DNA of 26,656 nt from Atopobium sp. (GCA_015258785.1 JABZHP010000012.1:1-26656); one strand, 5' to 3'. Shown: positions 1 through 7,943, counted from the first letter of the stretch. The notes: a model not told the origin generated them from the sequence alone. Program-made: numbers and translations.

Positions 1-129
1 GTTTTCAATGTTCCTGAATTGCGAACGCGCGTAACGTTGCTTGCAATTCAAAGTGTAGAGAGTATACCCCATGAACTGCCATTCTTTCAAAAAAGATATG
101 ACTATTTTGGGAACGGCTTACTTAACGGC
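1..129. other. Non-coding left edge, downstream of the DUF1275 gene
   Basis: No supportable gene was found here. A 7 bp inverted repeat (GAATTGC near position 16, GCAATTC near position 43) could form a weak hairpin downstream of the minus-strand gene, but no T-tract follows it. The 10-mer ATGAACTGCC at 71-80 also occurs in the large hairpin near 18175, which may be chance. Confidence 0.5.
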
Positions 130-135
130 TTACTT
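112..135. repeat. 12 bp tandem duplication across a stop codon
   Basis: AACGGCTTACTT occurs twice in direct succession (112-123 and 124-135). The stop codon of the DUF1275 gene (minus strand, 130-132) lies in the second copy. Because the unit is 12 bp, the copy downstream on the coding strand supplies a second in-frame TAA four codons later. Confidence 0.9.
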
Positions 136-822
136 TGCAGACTTACCGTGAGCTTCTAGAACTTGTTTCTCGCGATCAATAAACATGATAAGAATAACCA
201 CGAGAAGCGCCGCAGGTGACAGCCAAATCATATGGGTTCCCAGCAGCGGAATGAGCAAGTTACCCACTACCGCACCAGCTATAAAGCAGAAAATGGTTCC
301 AAAATAGAGCAGCGATGTCTCAATGTGAGATGAATCGTGAGTATGCATATACGCTGCTATTTCTTGTGTTCCACTGCGAAGGTTGCCAATGCACATGGTG
401 GTGGCAAACGCATGCCCGTGAAGTTTTCTAAACGCCTGGACTTGAATGCCACACGCAAGTGATGTCAGGCTGTTTGCCAGCAGGTTCATATCGGTTGGAA
501 GTAAAGAAACTACACCTAGAAGCGTAATCTCAACGATAACCGCCAGCTGTCTCCAGTGCAGATGTTCTTCTCGCGCAATGGCTCGTATGGCATATGAAAG
601 CGCAATACCTATGGCAAATGCCAAAATTGGAAGGGCGTATTTGAGACACTTTTCAAACGAACCGCTTGTCAAATTAATACCAAAAAGCAGTAAGTTTCCC
701 GTCTGAGCATTGGCAAAAACACCGCCACGTACCAGATAGGAATAGGCGTCCATGACTCCGCCCGAGAAGGCCAAAAATGCAGCTACTTCCACCGAATCTG
801 ACATTTGTAGTGCGTGCTTCAA
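130..822 (-). CDS. YoaK/DUF1275-family membrane protein
   Basis: About 230 residues, the normal size for this family of small polytopic inner-membrane proteins of unknown function. The family-like N-terminal stretch is visible: a hydrophobic segment with SGGVMDAYSYL, then FANAQTGNLLLFG. Further hydrophobic helices follow, ending in a strongly hydrophobic C-terminal helix and a basic tail. The start is uncertain. A TTG at 822 has GGAG five bases upstream. A GTG at 837 extends it by five codons. The ATG at 804 (MSDSVEV) has no ribosome binding site. The gene stands alone after the rubredoxin terminator. No substrate can be inferred; transport is sometimes suggested for the family but is not shown here. 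Confidence 0.85.
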   Translation of the reverse strand: MKHALQMSDSVEVAAFLAFSGGVMDAYSYLVRGGVFANAQTGNLLLFGINLTSGSFEKCLKYALPILAFAIGIALSYAIRAIAREEHLHWRQLAVIVEITLLGVVSLLPTDMNLLANSLTSLACGIQVQAFRKLHGHAFATTMCIGNLRSGTQEIAAYMHTHDSSHIETSLLYFGTIFCFIAGAVVGNLLIPLLGTHMIWLSPAALLVVILIMFIDREKQVLEAHGKSAK

Positions 823-877
823 GACTACTCCAACCACATTGCGTACATCAACGGCACATATTACGCAGGCGCATACG

Positions 878-911
878 AAAAGCGATGCAGGTTAAATCCT
901 ACATCGCTTTT
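878..911 (-). terminator. Terminator after the rubredoxin gene
   Basis: Stem AAAAGCGATGTAGG / CCTGCATCGCTTTT with a 6 nt loop on the minus strand and one G-U pair. The downstream stem arm ends in TTTT. It lies about 80 bp after the rubredoxin stop codon and separates that gene from the DUF1275 gene. The plus strand also has a T-rich run after it, so it may work in both directions. Confidence 0.75.
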
Positions 912-994
912 ACGTTTTTGTTTGGGTGATCATCAAAGAGGTTACCAACGTGCAATCTTGCGCGGATAACCTATCCGACTAATTTGTGGGGAGT

Positions 995-1132
995 TTACTC
1001 CTCGACAAGCTCGAACATCTCAGGACCAACGCCGCAAACTGGGCAAACATAGTCCTCAGGAAGCTCTGGAGTGTCAACCTCAACCTCGTAGCCACAAACG
1101 GTGCAAACAAACTTGTAAGTCTTCTCTGCCAT
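995..1132 (-). CDS. Miniature rubredoxin (45 aa)
   Basis: A cytoplasmic one-electron carrier with one iron on four cysteines. Two knuckles are visible: CTVCGY (Cys10, Cys13) and CPVCGVG (Cys30, Cys33), the second preceded by LPEDYV, which is typical of rubredoxin. Only 16 residues separate the two knuckles, while classical rubredoxins of 52-54 residues have 29. The segment that usually carries the YDPxxGD stretch is therefore missing. The ATG at 1132 is chosen because GAGAGG lies a few bases upstream; a longer in-frame start at 1198 has no family support. The gene is monocistronic: a promoter is predicted upstream and a terminator downstream. Partner proteins are not evident. Confidence 0.9.
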   Translation of the reverse strand: MAEKTYKFVCTVCGYEVEVDTPELPEDYVCPVCGVGPEMFELVEE

Positions 1133-1200
1133 TTTTATTCCTCTCTCCAAGCGCTGACGCGCTTTTCCTTCTATTCGCGCATTTAACGCGGACGGCAACT

Positions 1201-1223
1201 AACCGTGGCCCTTATCCGCGGTT
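1201..1223 (-). other. Hairpin in the rubredoxin leader
   Basis: AACCGCGG and CCACGGTT (minus strand) pair with one mismatch or wobble around a 7 nt loop. No T-tract follows. It would lie in the 5' untranslated leader if the promoter at 1238-1265 is correct. Function unknown. Confidence 0.35.
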
Positions 1224-1237
1224 AAGTGCTCATGCAG

Positions 1238-1265
1238 ATAGTAACAAATCTTGAGTGATTCTAAA
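1238..1265 (-). promoter_or_regulatory. Predicted promoter of the rubredoxin gene
   Basis: On the minus strand, TTTAGA (1260-1265), a 16 bp spacer and TACTAT (1238-1243). Transcription would start near 1231, giving a leader of about 100 nt. Upstream at 1271-1295 lie ATTCC-7 bp-GGAAT and the overlapping Fur-like TGAGAATCATTCCTA. Confidence 0.45.
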
Positions 1266-1305
1266 GCATTATTCCGAAAATAGGAATGATTCTCATAAAA
1301 TTCGC

Positions 1306-1395
1306 ATGAAATTTTTTGACGAGAAGTTCGGCGTGCTCCGAGCGCCAGCCGCTTCCGGCGGTACGCTCACGTGCGGCAGCGACGCACTCCTAGCG
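1306..1395 (+). pseudogene. Possible remnant of a gene 5' end (methyltransferase-like?)
   Basis: From the ATG at 1306 the plus strand encodes MKFFDEKFGVLRAP, and a little further on CGSDALLAATLL. This resembles the start of a real protein: the pattern G-[ST]-D-[AG]-[IVL]-L-L recalls the N-terminus of TrmN6-type RNA methyltransferases. The frame then runs antisense into smpB and loses any protein-like character. The stretch is also visibly GC-richer than its surroundings. It may be a truncated gene or chance coding potential in a structured region. No good ribosome binding site was seen. Confidence 0.2.
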
Positions 1396-1872
1396 GCTAC
1401 GCTCCTTGAGAGCTCGCTGAATCTCACGATCAGAATCGCGCTTGGCTGCAGATGCGCGCTTGTCATAAAGCTTTTTGCCCTGTGAGAGAGCAATCAGCAG
1501 CTTAACGCGGTTATGCTCGTCAAAGTAAATCTCAAGCGGAACCAGCGCCAAGCCTTTCTGACGAAGCTTTCCGTCAAGATAGTCAATCTGCCTGCGGTGA
1601 AGCAGCATTTTGCGCTTTCTATCTGGGTCAACGTTCCACACGCCGCCATTTGTGTATGGGTGCAGGTGCATGCCGTGAATCCACGCCTCACCGTCACGAA
1701 TGAGGCAGAACGTATCGGTCAGCTGACAGCCGCGCTCACGTAAGCTCTTGACCTCGGTGCCGGTGAGCACCAGACCGCACTCAAACGTCTCGCCAATCTC
1801 GTACTCGTGGCGAGCAGAGCGATTGCGTGCAATCGACTTCTTACCCTGCTGTTTTCCCTGGGTCTCGGCCAT
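1390..1872 (-). CDS. smpB: SsrA-binding protein SmpB
   Basis: A 160-residue tmRNA-binding protein. It brings alanyl-tmRNA to stalled ribosomes and takes the place of the missing codon-anticodon pair during trans-translation. The whole family signature is present: RNRSARHEYEI near the N-terminus, LTGTEVKSLR, the beta-barrel segment around IHGMHLHPYT, KRKMLLHR, and the C-terminal GKKLYDKR followed by a basic tail (KRDSDREIQRALKERSR) that enters the mRNA channel. Length is normal. It starts 2 nt after the stop of the TPR-like gene, so the two are probably co-transcribed, and RNase R, a known functional partner of SmpB-tmRNA, lies one gene upstream. The ribosome binding site (AAGG) is distant, so translation may be coupled to the gene before it. 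Confidence 0.97.
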   Translation of the reverse strand: MAETQGKQQGKKSIARNRSARHEYEIGETFECGLVLTGTEVKSLRERGCQLTDTFCLIRDGEAWIHGMHLHPYTNGGVWNVDPDRKRKMLLHRRQIDYLDGKLRQKGLALVPLEIYFDEHNRVKLLIALSQGKKLYDKRASAAKRDSDREIQRALKERSR

Positions 1873-1874
1873 AC

Positions 1875-2786
1875 TTACTTGCCTTCCCCGTCTGAAGTTT
1901 CTGCTGCATCGGTTTTCTCGCCAGATACGGGATTGCCGCCTGCGGTGAAGCCCTCGGAGATTGCGGCGTCGCGGACAAGCTGCAGAAGCGCAAGAGCTGC
2001 TTGCTCGCCCACAAGATCGCGAGCGCGAATGGTCATCTCAGTTGCGGTAGCTCTGTCGCCCATGGCAGCGCAATCCTGCGCACACATCAGCAGGCAAACC
2101 GCAATCTCGGCGTTGGCACCTGTTGGCAGACCCTCTGCCTCAAGCAGGTCGTTTGCCTCTTCGTCGGTAAGGCCATCAGGGTCTTTAGGGGTGCCTGCAG
2201 CCTGGTCAAGAGCGGCCTCAAGCGTGCTGTCTTTAACCTCAAAACGACGAGCAGCTCTCAGACATGCCGCAGCCTGCTCAAGCCTACCCTGAGCCTCAAA
2301 CCACGCAGCAAAGTTCAAAAACGCCCTGGTCAGATGCCTTGCCTCGCTTGCACGCTCAAACACACCAAACGTCAGAGCAATGTGCTCACGAATATCGCCT
2401 GCAATCTTAAACAGGTCAGCCAAATCAAGCCTAAATCCGCAGTTCATTGGGTTCCAACGAATCGCAGTCTTCAGCGCAGTCATGGCGTTTTCGTAATCGC
2501 CGGTACGTACGTAAGCCATCGCAAGGTCTCCGTACAGACGATCAAATGGCTCAGCAACATCCTCAAGCTTGCGAGGGTCGTTCTCCACGCGCCTATACGC
2601 TAAACGGTCAAACAGCGTGGGGAACGCAAAATACTGCACCTCATCTGTGGTTTGACAATTGCAGTCCACATATTCCTCAGCGTCTTCAGCCAAACGAAGC
2701 AGCAGCTCAAGAGCCTCTTCGTTCTGGTCCTGCATCATCATGCCTTCAGCGCGCATCAGCTCATCTGAAAGTGCCGAAAGTGCCAT
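1875..2786 (-). CDS. TPR-like repeat protein of unknown function
   Basis: About 303 residues, rich in alanine and leucine and almost entirely helical, with no signal peptide or membrane segment. A tetratricopeptide-like unit is visible around LYGDLAMAYVRTGDYENAMTALKTAIRWNP. Further degenerate helical pairs follow (AAWFEAQGRLEQAAACLRAA; CAQDCAAMGDRATATEMTIRA). The last 30 residues are acidic and probably disordered. The family is not recognised, and a scaffolding role is only inferred from the fold. The ATG at 2786 has AGGTGAG just upstream; an in-frame GTG three codons earlier (2795) is less well placed. It lies between rnr (81 bp away) and smpB (2 bp away), so a link to RNA quality control is possible but unproven. 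Confidence 0.75.
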   Translation of the reverse strand: MALSALSDELMRAEGMMMQDQNEEALELLLRLAEDAEEYVDCNCQTTDEVQYFAFPTLFDRLAYRRVENDPRKLEDVAEPFDRLYGDLAMAYVRTGDYENAMTALKTAIRWNPMNCGFRLDLADLFKIAGDIREHIALTFGVFERASEARHLTRAFLNFAAWFEAQGRLEQAAACLRAARRFEVKDSTLEAALDQAAGTPKDPDGLTDEEANDLLEAEGLPTGANAEIAVCLLMCAQDCAAMGDRATATEMTIRARDLVGEQAALALLQLVRDAAISEGFTAGGNPVSGEKTDAAETSDGEGK

Positions 2787-2867
2787 CTTACTCACCTATC
2801 ATTCAATATCAATCATGCAATCATCTGTACGGGTGCTTCATAAACCCGCACGTAATCTACCTGCTTA

Positions 2868-4880
2868 TTATTCCACAAGTGCCAAATCAATCTGACCACG
2901 AGCCACATTTACGCCAGAAATCTTCACGCGCACACGCCCACCAATGCGATACGTTTTGCCTGTTGATTCCCCTATCAGTGCTAGCGTCTCCTGGTCATAC
3001 ACGTACCATTCGTGGCCCAAATCCCTCACGGCGAGAAGTCCGTCGGCGTAGGTATCGTCCAGCGTAATGAACAGGCCAAAGCGCTCGCAACCGTCAATGG
3101 TTCCCCACGTCTCTTCTCCCAGACGGCTCTGGTAGTACTCGGCCAGCTTGATCTTTTGCGTCGCACGAGCTGCTGCATCTGCCTTGCGCTCCTGCTCAGA
3201 GCAGGTGCTACAGATATCTGGAAGCGCGCTGAGCTCTGCGTGAGACGCTGTCTGACCGCGAAGCAGACGCTTTAACGTACGATGTACTATCACGTCAGGA
3301 TAGCGCCTAATTGGCGAGGTAAAGTGGCAGTACGCATCCGCTCCCAGAGCAAAGTGCCCCTGGTTTGTTGGTAGATAGATGGCTCGTTTTTGGGCCCTGA
3401 GCAGCTGCGCATTAACCACGCGAGAATAACGCATGTCGTGGACCGACTCCAGCGCTTCTTGTAATGCCGTCTGGTCGCCAATAGCAATACGAGACGCAAC
3501 ATCTGGCTCAAGAGCGCCCATCGCCACAAGCGGAGTGACCGCAAGCTTAAGTGACTCTGGAGAAGGCTGCTCATGCACGCGATATGCCGACTCAAGGTCA
3601 TGCTGGCTGAGCATGTGCGCAACACTCTCATTAGCCGCGAGCATTGCTTCCTCGATAAGTCCCGTTGCTTGGGTGCGCTCGCGCACCGAAACGCCAGTAG
3701 GCTTGTTATCCTGGTCAAGCACTACGCGCGTCTCCACGCTCTCAAAATCTACCGAACCGCGTTTCTCACGAATTTCTTCTCTCAGTGCTCGGATTTGATT
3801 GAGCACGTTAATCATTTCTTTGATTGCGCCGGCATCTTCTCTAGGCACAACGGAGTCAAGTGCCGCGGTGTCTCCTTGCAGATAGCTATCTACCTGGTCG
3901 TAACTGAGTCTTGCTCGTGAGCGAATGACGGAATTCATAGCAGTTGCGCCAAGAATCTTGCCTGAGCTGCTCAAAGTCATCTTTACCGACATGGCCAGCC
4001 TATCTTCAGCTGGTCGCAGAGAGCAAACATCGTTGCAAAGTTTCTCTGGAAGCATAGGCAACACGCGGTCCACTAAATATGCCGAGCAGGTGCGCATGCG
4101 AGCTTCCAGGTCAATGGGAGAATCCCATTTTACGTAGTGGGCCACATCTGCAATATGAACCCAGAGCTCAAAGCTGCCATCTTCAAGCTTCCGCGCACCA
4201 ACGGCGTCATCAAAATCTTTAGCATCTGCGGGGTCTACGGTGATGCACAGCTCTTCTCGCAAATCGTGTCTTGAAGCGTCTTCTGCAAGGGCTTTATCTG
4301 CATCAACGGAGATTTTTTCGGCCTGTCTGAGCGCCTTGATAGGAAATTCTGTTGCCAGGCCATACGAAGCAATAGTTGCCTCAACGTTCATGTCCAGATC
4401 TTCGGCTGATCCCACGCGGCGCTCGATAGTGACTACAGCAGCGCTTTTACGCGTTGGATACTCTGTAATGCGCGCGACAACCACGTTGCCCTCAAAAACG
4501 TAATGACGCCCAACAGAAGGATCTTCGGGAAGCACAAAGAAATCTCGCTGGATGCGACTATCCAGCGGCACCACAGCGCCAAGTGGACCGGCGTCATGGT
4601 AGATGCCCAAAAACGTCTGAGTAGCTCGCGTAAGCACAAAGCGCACGTTTGCCAGAGGAGTCTTTCCCTTGGCGGAGACCAGCGAAACCTGAACCTCATC
4701 TCCGTGCATTGCCTCATGAATCCCGTGCTTGGCCAGCGCATACGTACCCTCAAGGGTGCTTACGGTAGCAACTCCTGGGCGAGAAAGACTCAGCGTGCCT
4801 GTAAGCAACGCCGATGGTCGCTTTGAGACTTTTGCACGTCCCTGACGACGGTTTCCTTTATGTATGCGTTTTCTAGCCAA
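2868..4880 (-). CDS. rnr: Ribonuclease R (RNB-family 3'-5' exoribonuclease)
   Basis: A processive 3'-to-5' exoribonuclease that degrades structured RNA, including messages released by trans-translation. The order is a short basic N-terminus (ARKRIHKGNRRQGR), OB/cold-shock domains, the RNB catalytic core with DPADAKDFDDA at about residues 216-226, the FTSPIRRYPDVIVHR motif, and a C-terminal S1 domain (WGTIDGCERFGLFI). The start is a TTG at 4880: AGGAGG lies four bases upstream, and the basic N-terminus follows at once. The frame is open for 69 more codons upstream, but that extension would begin inside the amidohydrolase terminator and does not resemble the family. The result, 670 residues, is slightly short, with no N-terminal helix-turn-helix domain. 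Confidence 0.93.
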   Translation of the reverse strand: MARKRIHKGNRRQGRAKVSKRPSALLTGTLSLSRPGVATVSTLEGTYALAKHGIHEAMHGDEVQVSLVSAKGKTPLANVRFVLTRATQTFLGIYHDAGPLGAVVPLDSRIQRDFFVLPEDPSVGRHYVFEGNVVVARITEYPTRKSAAVVTIERRVGSAEDLDMNVEATIASYGLATEFPIKALRQAEKISVDADKALAEDASRHDLREELCITVDPADAKDFDDAVGARKLEDGSFELWVHIADVAHYVKWDSPIDLEARMRTCSAYLVDRVLPMLPEKLCNDVCSLRPAEDRLAMSVKMTLSSSGKILGATAMNSVIRSRARLSYDQVDSYLQGDTAALDSVVPREDAGAIKEMINVLNQIRALREEIREKRGSVDFESVETRVVLDQDNKPTGVSVRERTQATGLIEEAMLAANESVAHMLSQHDLESAYRVHEQPSPESLKLAVTPLVAMGALEPDVASRIAIGDQTALQEALESVHDMRYSRVVNAQLLRAQKRAIYLPTNQGHFALGADAYCHFTSPIRRYPDVIVHRTLKRLLRGQTASHAELSALPDICSTCSEQERKADAAARATQKIKLAEYYQSRLGEETWGTIDGCERFGLFITLDDTYADGLLAVRDLGHEWYVYDQETLALIGESTGKTYRIGGRVRVKISGVNVARGQIDLALVE

Positions 4881-4979
4881 AAATCCTCCTGTAGATAGAA
4901 GCCAGCGCCTTTTGCGCTGACCCAATGAATCTTCTGATATGTACCCCAAAGTGCCTTGTGATAGACGATGCGCAGATAA

Positions 4980-5048
4980 GGCGAGAAGTTCCAGGGACCC
5001 CGCTGAGCATTTCGACGGGTTTTCGCGGCCCTCAACGGGTTTCTCGCC
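4980..5048 (-). repeat. Inverted repeat in the rnr leader
   Basis: GGCGAGAA (4980-4987) and TTCTCGCC (5041-5048) are perfect 8 bp inverted arms around 53 bp containing further GC-rich runs. It lies between the amidohydrolase terminator and the rnr start, so it would fold in the rnr leader if transcription starts upstream of it. The right arm belongs to a 15 bp sequence repeated at 12000-12014. Confidence 0.4.
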
Positions 5049-5059
5049 ATCCTGCGCAC

Positions 5060-5094
5060 AAAAAGAGCCCCTATGCAGAGACTGCATAGGGGCT
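5060..5094 (-). terminator. Terminator of the LysR/permease/amidohydrolase cluster
   Basis: A perfect 12 bp stem (AGCCCCTATGCA / TGCATAGGGGCT) with a 5 nt loop, followed on the minus strand by CTTTTTG. It lies about 22 bp after the amidohydrolase stop codon and is a textbook intrinsic terminator. Confidence 0.92.
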
Positions 5095-5116
5095 CCAAAA
5101 GGGATTGGTTTACCTC

Positions 5117-6364
5117 TTAGAAGGTGCCGCGAATAACCTCGCTGCCTTCCTTCATGATAACTTCCATGTTATCTGGGGTAAGGTCGCGGATGTTAGCAGC
5201 AACGTCGCCCTTGACAACCAGGAGGTCAGCAAGCTTGCCAGCCTCGAGGGAGCCAAACTCATCCTCGTGGTGAACCATCTTAGCGCCGTTAAGGGTAGCA
5301 GCCTTGATGGTCTCAAGAATGGTGACGCCAGCCTTCTCAACGAAGTCATACATCTCGTCGATGGTGACCCAGCCGTAAGGAGTGACAAAGCTGAAGGAGT
5401 CGGAGCCGATGGTGAGAGTGACGCCGCGCTCGTTAGCAGCACGGAGGTTCTCGTATGTACGGTTGAGGCCCTTCTCAACGACGGTATCGCCTGGGAATGC
5501 GTCAAGCTCTGGAGTCCACTCTGGTGGATAAGTTCCGTACCAAGTTGGCAGGAAGCCGATGGTAGGAGTGAAGAAGGTGCCCTGCTCGCACATAAGGTCC
5601 ATGGTCTTTGCATCAAGCTCGAAGCCGTGAATCATCTGCTCGCAGCCGCAACGGACGGAGTCATAAGCTGCGGAGAAGCTGTTATAGGAGTGTGACCAAA
5701 CAGGAATGCCAACCATTGCTGCCTCGTCGCAAACTGCCTTGATCTCCTCGTAGCAGTAGTGCTGATCGCGACCGGAGTCCCAGTGCCAAATGCCGCCACC
5801 GGTTGCCCAAATCTTGATTGCGTCTGGGTTCTCACGAAGACGACGACGAACTGCCTTACGAAGATCCCAAGGACCGTCTACCTGGTCGCCCCAAGGGTGA
5901 CCATTCTTGGAAATCTCCTGTGGGAGCTGGTGGCAGTCACCGTGACCAGCAACGCGGCAGAAGCCAAGGCCGGTAGCGTAGATACGTGGGCCTTCCATGA
6001 TACCCATGTTGACGAGGTCACGAATTGCGATACCATTGCGGCCAATCTCGCAGACGGTGGTAAGACCATGGGAGAGAGCGTCCCAGGACTGCTTGACTGC
6101 GCATGCCTGCTTCTGAGCAACGGACTCGATAACCCAGTCGTTATCGTTGTCGGTCAGGTTGCCGGAGAAGTGCAGGTGGGTATCGATAAGACCTGGCATA
6201 ATGGTGCGGCCCTGGATGTCACGGACCTCATAGCCCTCTGGAACCTCAGTGCGAGGACCAGCATAAGCGATCTTCTTGTCGTCTACGAGGACAAGAGAAT
6301 CCTCAACAGGAGCGGCGCCAGTGCCGTCAACGAGCTTTCCGCCTACAAAAGCAATCTTACTCAT
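5117..6364 (-). CDS. Metal-dependent amidohydrolase family protein
   Basis: A 415-residue cytoplasmic hydrolase of the amidohydrolase superfamily, close in style to imidazolonepropionase-like and prolidase-like (Xaa-Arg/Xaa-Lys carboxypeptidase) members. The beta-sandwich start (GGKLVDGTG), the metal motif DTHLHFSG (His63, His65), IKIWATGG (Lys184, the usual bridging-lysine position), WSHSYN (His225), IHGFE (His246) and TIGSDSF (Asp322) form a complete binuclear site. The C-terminal LEAGKLADLLVV returns to the small sandwich. It lies 136 bp downstream of an amino acid permease and just before a strong terminator. This suggests cleavage of an imported N-acyl or peptide-linked amino acid, but the substrate cannot be read from the sequence. 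Confidence 0.88.
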   Translation of the reverse strand: MSKIAFVGGKLVDGTGAAPVEDSLVLVDDKKIAYAGPRTEVPEGYEVRDIQGRTIMPGLIDTHLHFSGNLTDNDNDWVIESVAQKQACAVKQSWDALSHGLTTVCEIGRNGIAIRDLVNMGIMEGPRIYATGLGFCRVAGHGDCHQLPQEISKNGHPWGDQVDGPWDLRKAVRRRLRENPDAIKIWATGGGIWHWDSGRDQHYCYEEIKAVCDEAAMVGIPVWSHSYNSFSAAYDSVRCGCEQMIHGFELDAKTMDLMCEQGTFFTPTIGFLPTWYGTYPPEWTPELDAFPGDTVVEKGLNRTYENLRAANERGVTLTIGSDSFSFVTPYGWVTIDEMYDFVEKAGVTILETIKAATLNGAKMVHHEDEFGSLEAGKLADLLVVKGDVAANIRDLTPDNMEVIMKEGSEVIRGTF

Positions 6365-6398
6365 TTCTTTCCCCCTCTAGTAAATGATAAATACTATC

Positions 6399-6429
6399 TT
6401 TTTGCGCCCACCCTTTTTGGGCGCAAAAA
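6399..6429 (-). other. Intercistronic hairpin between permease and amidohydrolase
   Basis: Perfect 11 bp arms TTTTTGCGCCC and GGGCGCAAAAA around a 9 nt loop. The T-run precedes the stem and no T-run follows it on either strand, so it does not fit an intrinsic terminator. It may protect or process the message between the two genes. Confidence 0.6.
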
Positions 6430-6500
6430 ATCCAAACTAAAGAAACAAATAACGTGCTTAGTTCAACGTACCGATGAAACCTTTAGAGCTTGCAAGCAAC

Positions 6501-7943
6501 TTATGCTGCTGCCTTCTCAGACTGACGACCAAAGATCATGAAGATGGCCATACCAATGACAATCCAAGAAATGGTGATGATCCACTCAACTGGCTTCAGT
6601 GCTGCAGGACTGAAAGGAACAACCATCAGACCGATGATGATGCTGCCAGCAAGAATTGCAGCAAGGATACCTGCGATTCCACCGTTGACCTTGTAAGGAC
6701 GAGGCAGGTCTGGCTCGGTCTGACGCAGGCGCAGGCAGGCAACGCCAGCCATGGTGCATGCGAAGATGAAGCCAAGAGAAGCAACGTTGGTCAGAGGAAC
6801 AAGCATGTTGCGGCCAAGGAATGGACCAACAAGGGTCAGGCCAGCCATGAACATGTTTGCAGTCAGAGGTGCGCCAGACTTAGGATCAATCTTTGCGAAG
6901 GACTCAGGGAGCATCTTCTTACGACCAAGAGCGAGCATCAGACGAGTAGAAGCACCAAAGAAGGAGTTCATTGGGCCCAGAGGTCCGAGTGTTGCAATGA
7001 TGAGCATTGCAATGTAGAAGAACAGGTTGATGCGCTCGAGAACTGCAAGTGCAGGAACGGAAGACTTAACAAACTCGTGCCAGTCAATCATGGTTCCGAA
7101 TGCATAGATGCAAATGAGATAGAAGATACCAGATGCCATAAGTGCAAGTGCAGGGATGATACCAAACTTCTTCCAGTCAAGGTCAGCAGAAGCCTCTTCT
7201 GCCTGCTGTGGAATGGTATCGAAACCAGCATAGAAGAATGGAGTCATAACAAGAACTGCAATGACGCCACCAAAGAAGCTGGTAGCCTTTGTGCCCTCGC
7301 CGCCAGCAACCTCAGTTGCCTGGGAGAAGAGGGGGAGGCCGTTGCTTGGAGAACCAGTTGCAAAGGAGATAACCATTGCAAGAATCATACCGGTCAGCAG
7401 AGCCTTGGTAAGGAAGCTCGAAAGCTTAGCTGCTGCGCCAGCACCCTTGAAGTTAAGGAAGATGACTAGGGCAGCAAAGCAGAGAGCGATGACTGTTGGC
7501 CACAGGTAAACATCTGCACCAAGAATGGTGTAGAGCTTAACGGACCTAAGCCAAGAAAGAATAGGGAATGCACCAAAGCGGTCGGTGAGAAGCGTGGAAA
7601 TAGCAATTGCCTCCCAAGGGCACAGTGGAGCGTTACCCAGAAGGAGCATCCAGCCGGTAAAGAAGCCCATTGGGCGGCCGAATGTCCTGTCGACGTACTC
7701 AATGATGCCGCCAGAAATTGGAATAGCAGCAGTGAGCTCGCCAAAAACACATCCAATTGGTACAAGGAAAATTGCGCCAATTGCGAATGCGATCATCGCG
7801 GGGAATGGTCCTCCACCAAGAACCATCCAGTCGCCTACCAGGAGCACCCATCCGGTACCAATGATCGCACCAAATCCGATGGTAAAGAAGTTGAATAGAC
7901 TCAACGACTTTTGCATCTCAGGTGCCTCGGCATTTTCTGCCAT
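6501..7943 (-). CDS. APC-superfamily amino acid permease
   Basis: A 480-residue integral membrane protein with about 12 hydrophobic helices. The first helix carries the APC substrate-binding signature GFGAIIGTGWVLL, and helix 6 the region MTPFFYAGFDTIPQQAEE, typical of this superfamily (compare the FxxYxGFE motif). Length is normal. Function is inferred as proton- or sodium-coupled uptake, or exchange, of an amino acid or related amine. It is followed by the amidohydrolase on the same strand and preceded by a LysR-type regulator, suggesting regulated uptake and breakdown of one compound. The ATG at 7943 has GGAAGGAG upstream. The exact substrate is unknown. Confidence 0.92.
   Translation of the reverse strand: MAENAEAPEMQKSLSLFNFFTIGFGAIIGTGWVLLVGDWMVLGGGPFPAMIAFAIGAIFLVPIGCVFGELTAAIPISGGIIEYVDRTFGRPMGFFTGWMLLLGNAPLCPWEAIAISTLLTDRFGAFPILSWLRSVKLYTILGADVYLWPTVIALCFAALVIFLNFKGAGAAAKLSSFLTKALLTGMILAMVISFATGSPSNGLPLFSQATEVAGGEGTKATSFFGGVIAVLVMTPFFYAGFDTIPQQAEEASADLDWKKFGIIPALALMASGIFYLICIYAFGTMIDWHEFVKSSVPALAVLERINLFFYIAMLIIATLGPLGPMNSFFGASTRLMLALGRKKMLPESFAKIDPKSGAPLTANMFMAGLTLVGPFLGRNMLVPLTNVASLGFIFACTMAGVACLRLRQTEPDLPRPYKVNGGIAGILAAILAGSIIIGLMVVPFSPAALKPVEWIITISWIVIGMAIFMIFGRQSEKAAA

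Noticed and set aside
1199..1389. tmRNA gene near smpB
   Set aside because: No tRNA-like 3' end with CCA and T-arm and no tag-coding frame was found; the stretch holds only small hairpins and the rubredoxin promoter.
4881..5087. Upstream extension of RNase R by 69 codons
   Set aside because: It would begin inside the intrinsic terminator of the preceding gene, and AGGAGG lies directly before the TTG at 4880.
5105..6541. Long plus-strand frames antisense to the amidohydrolase (196 and 260 residues)
   Set aside because: The minus-strand frame has a full set of metal ligands and family motifs; the antisense frames match nothing and overlap a terminator and the spacer.
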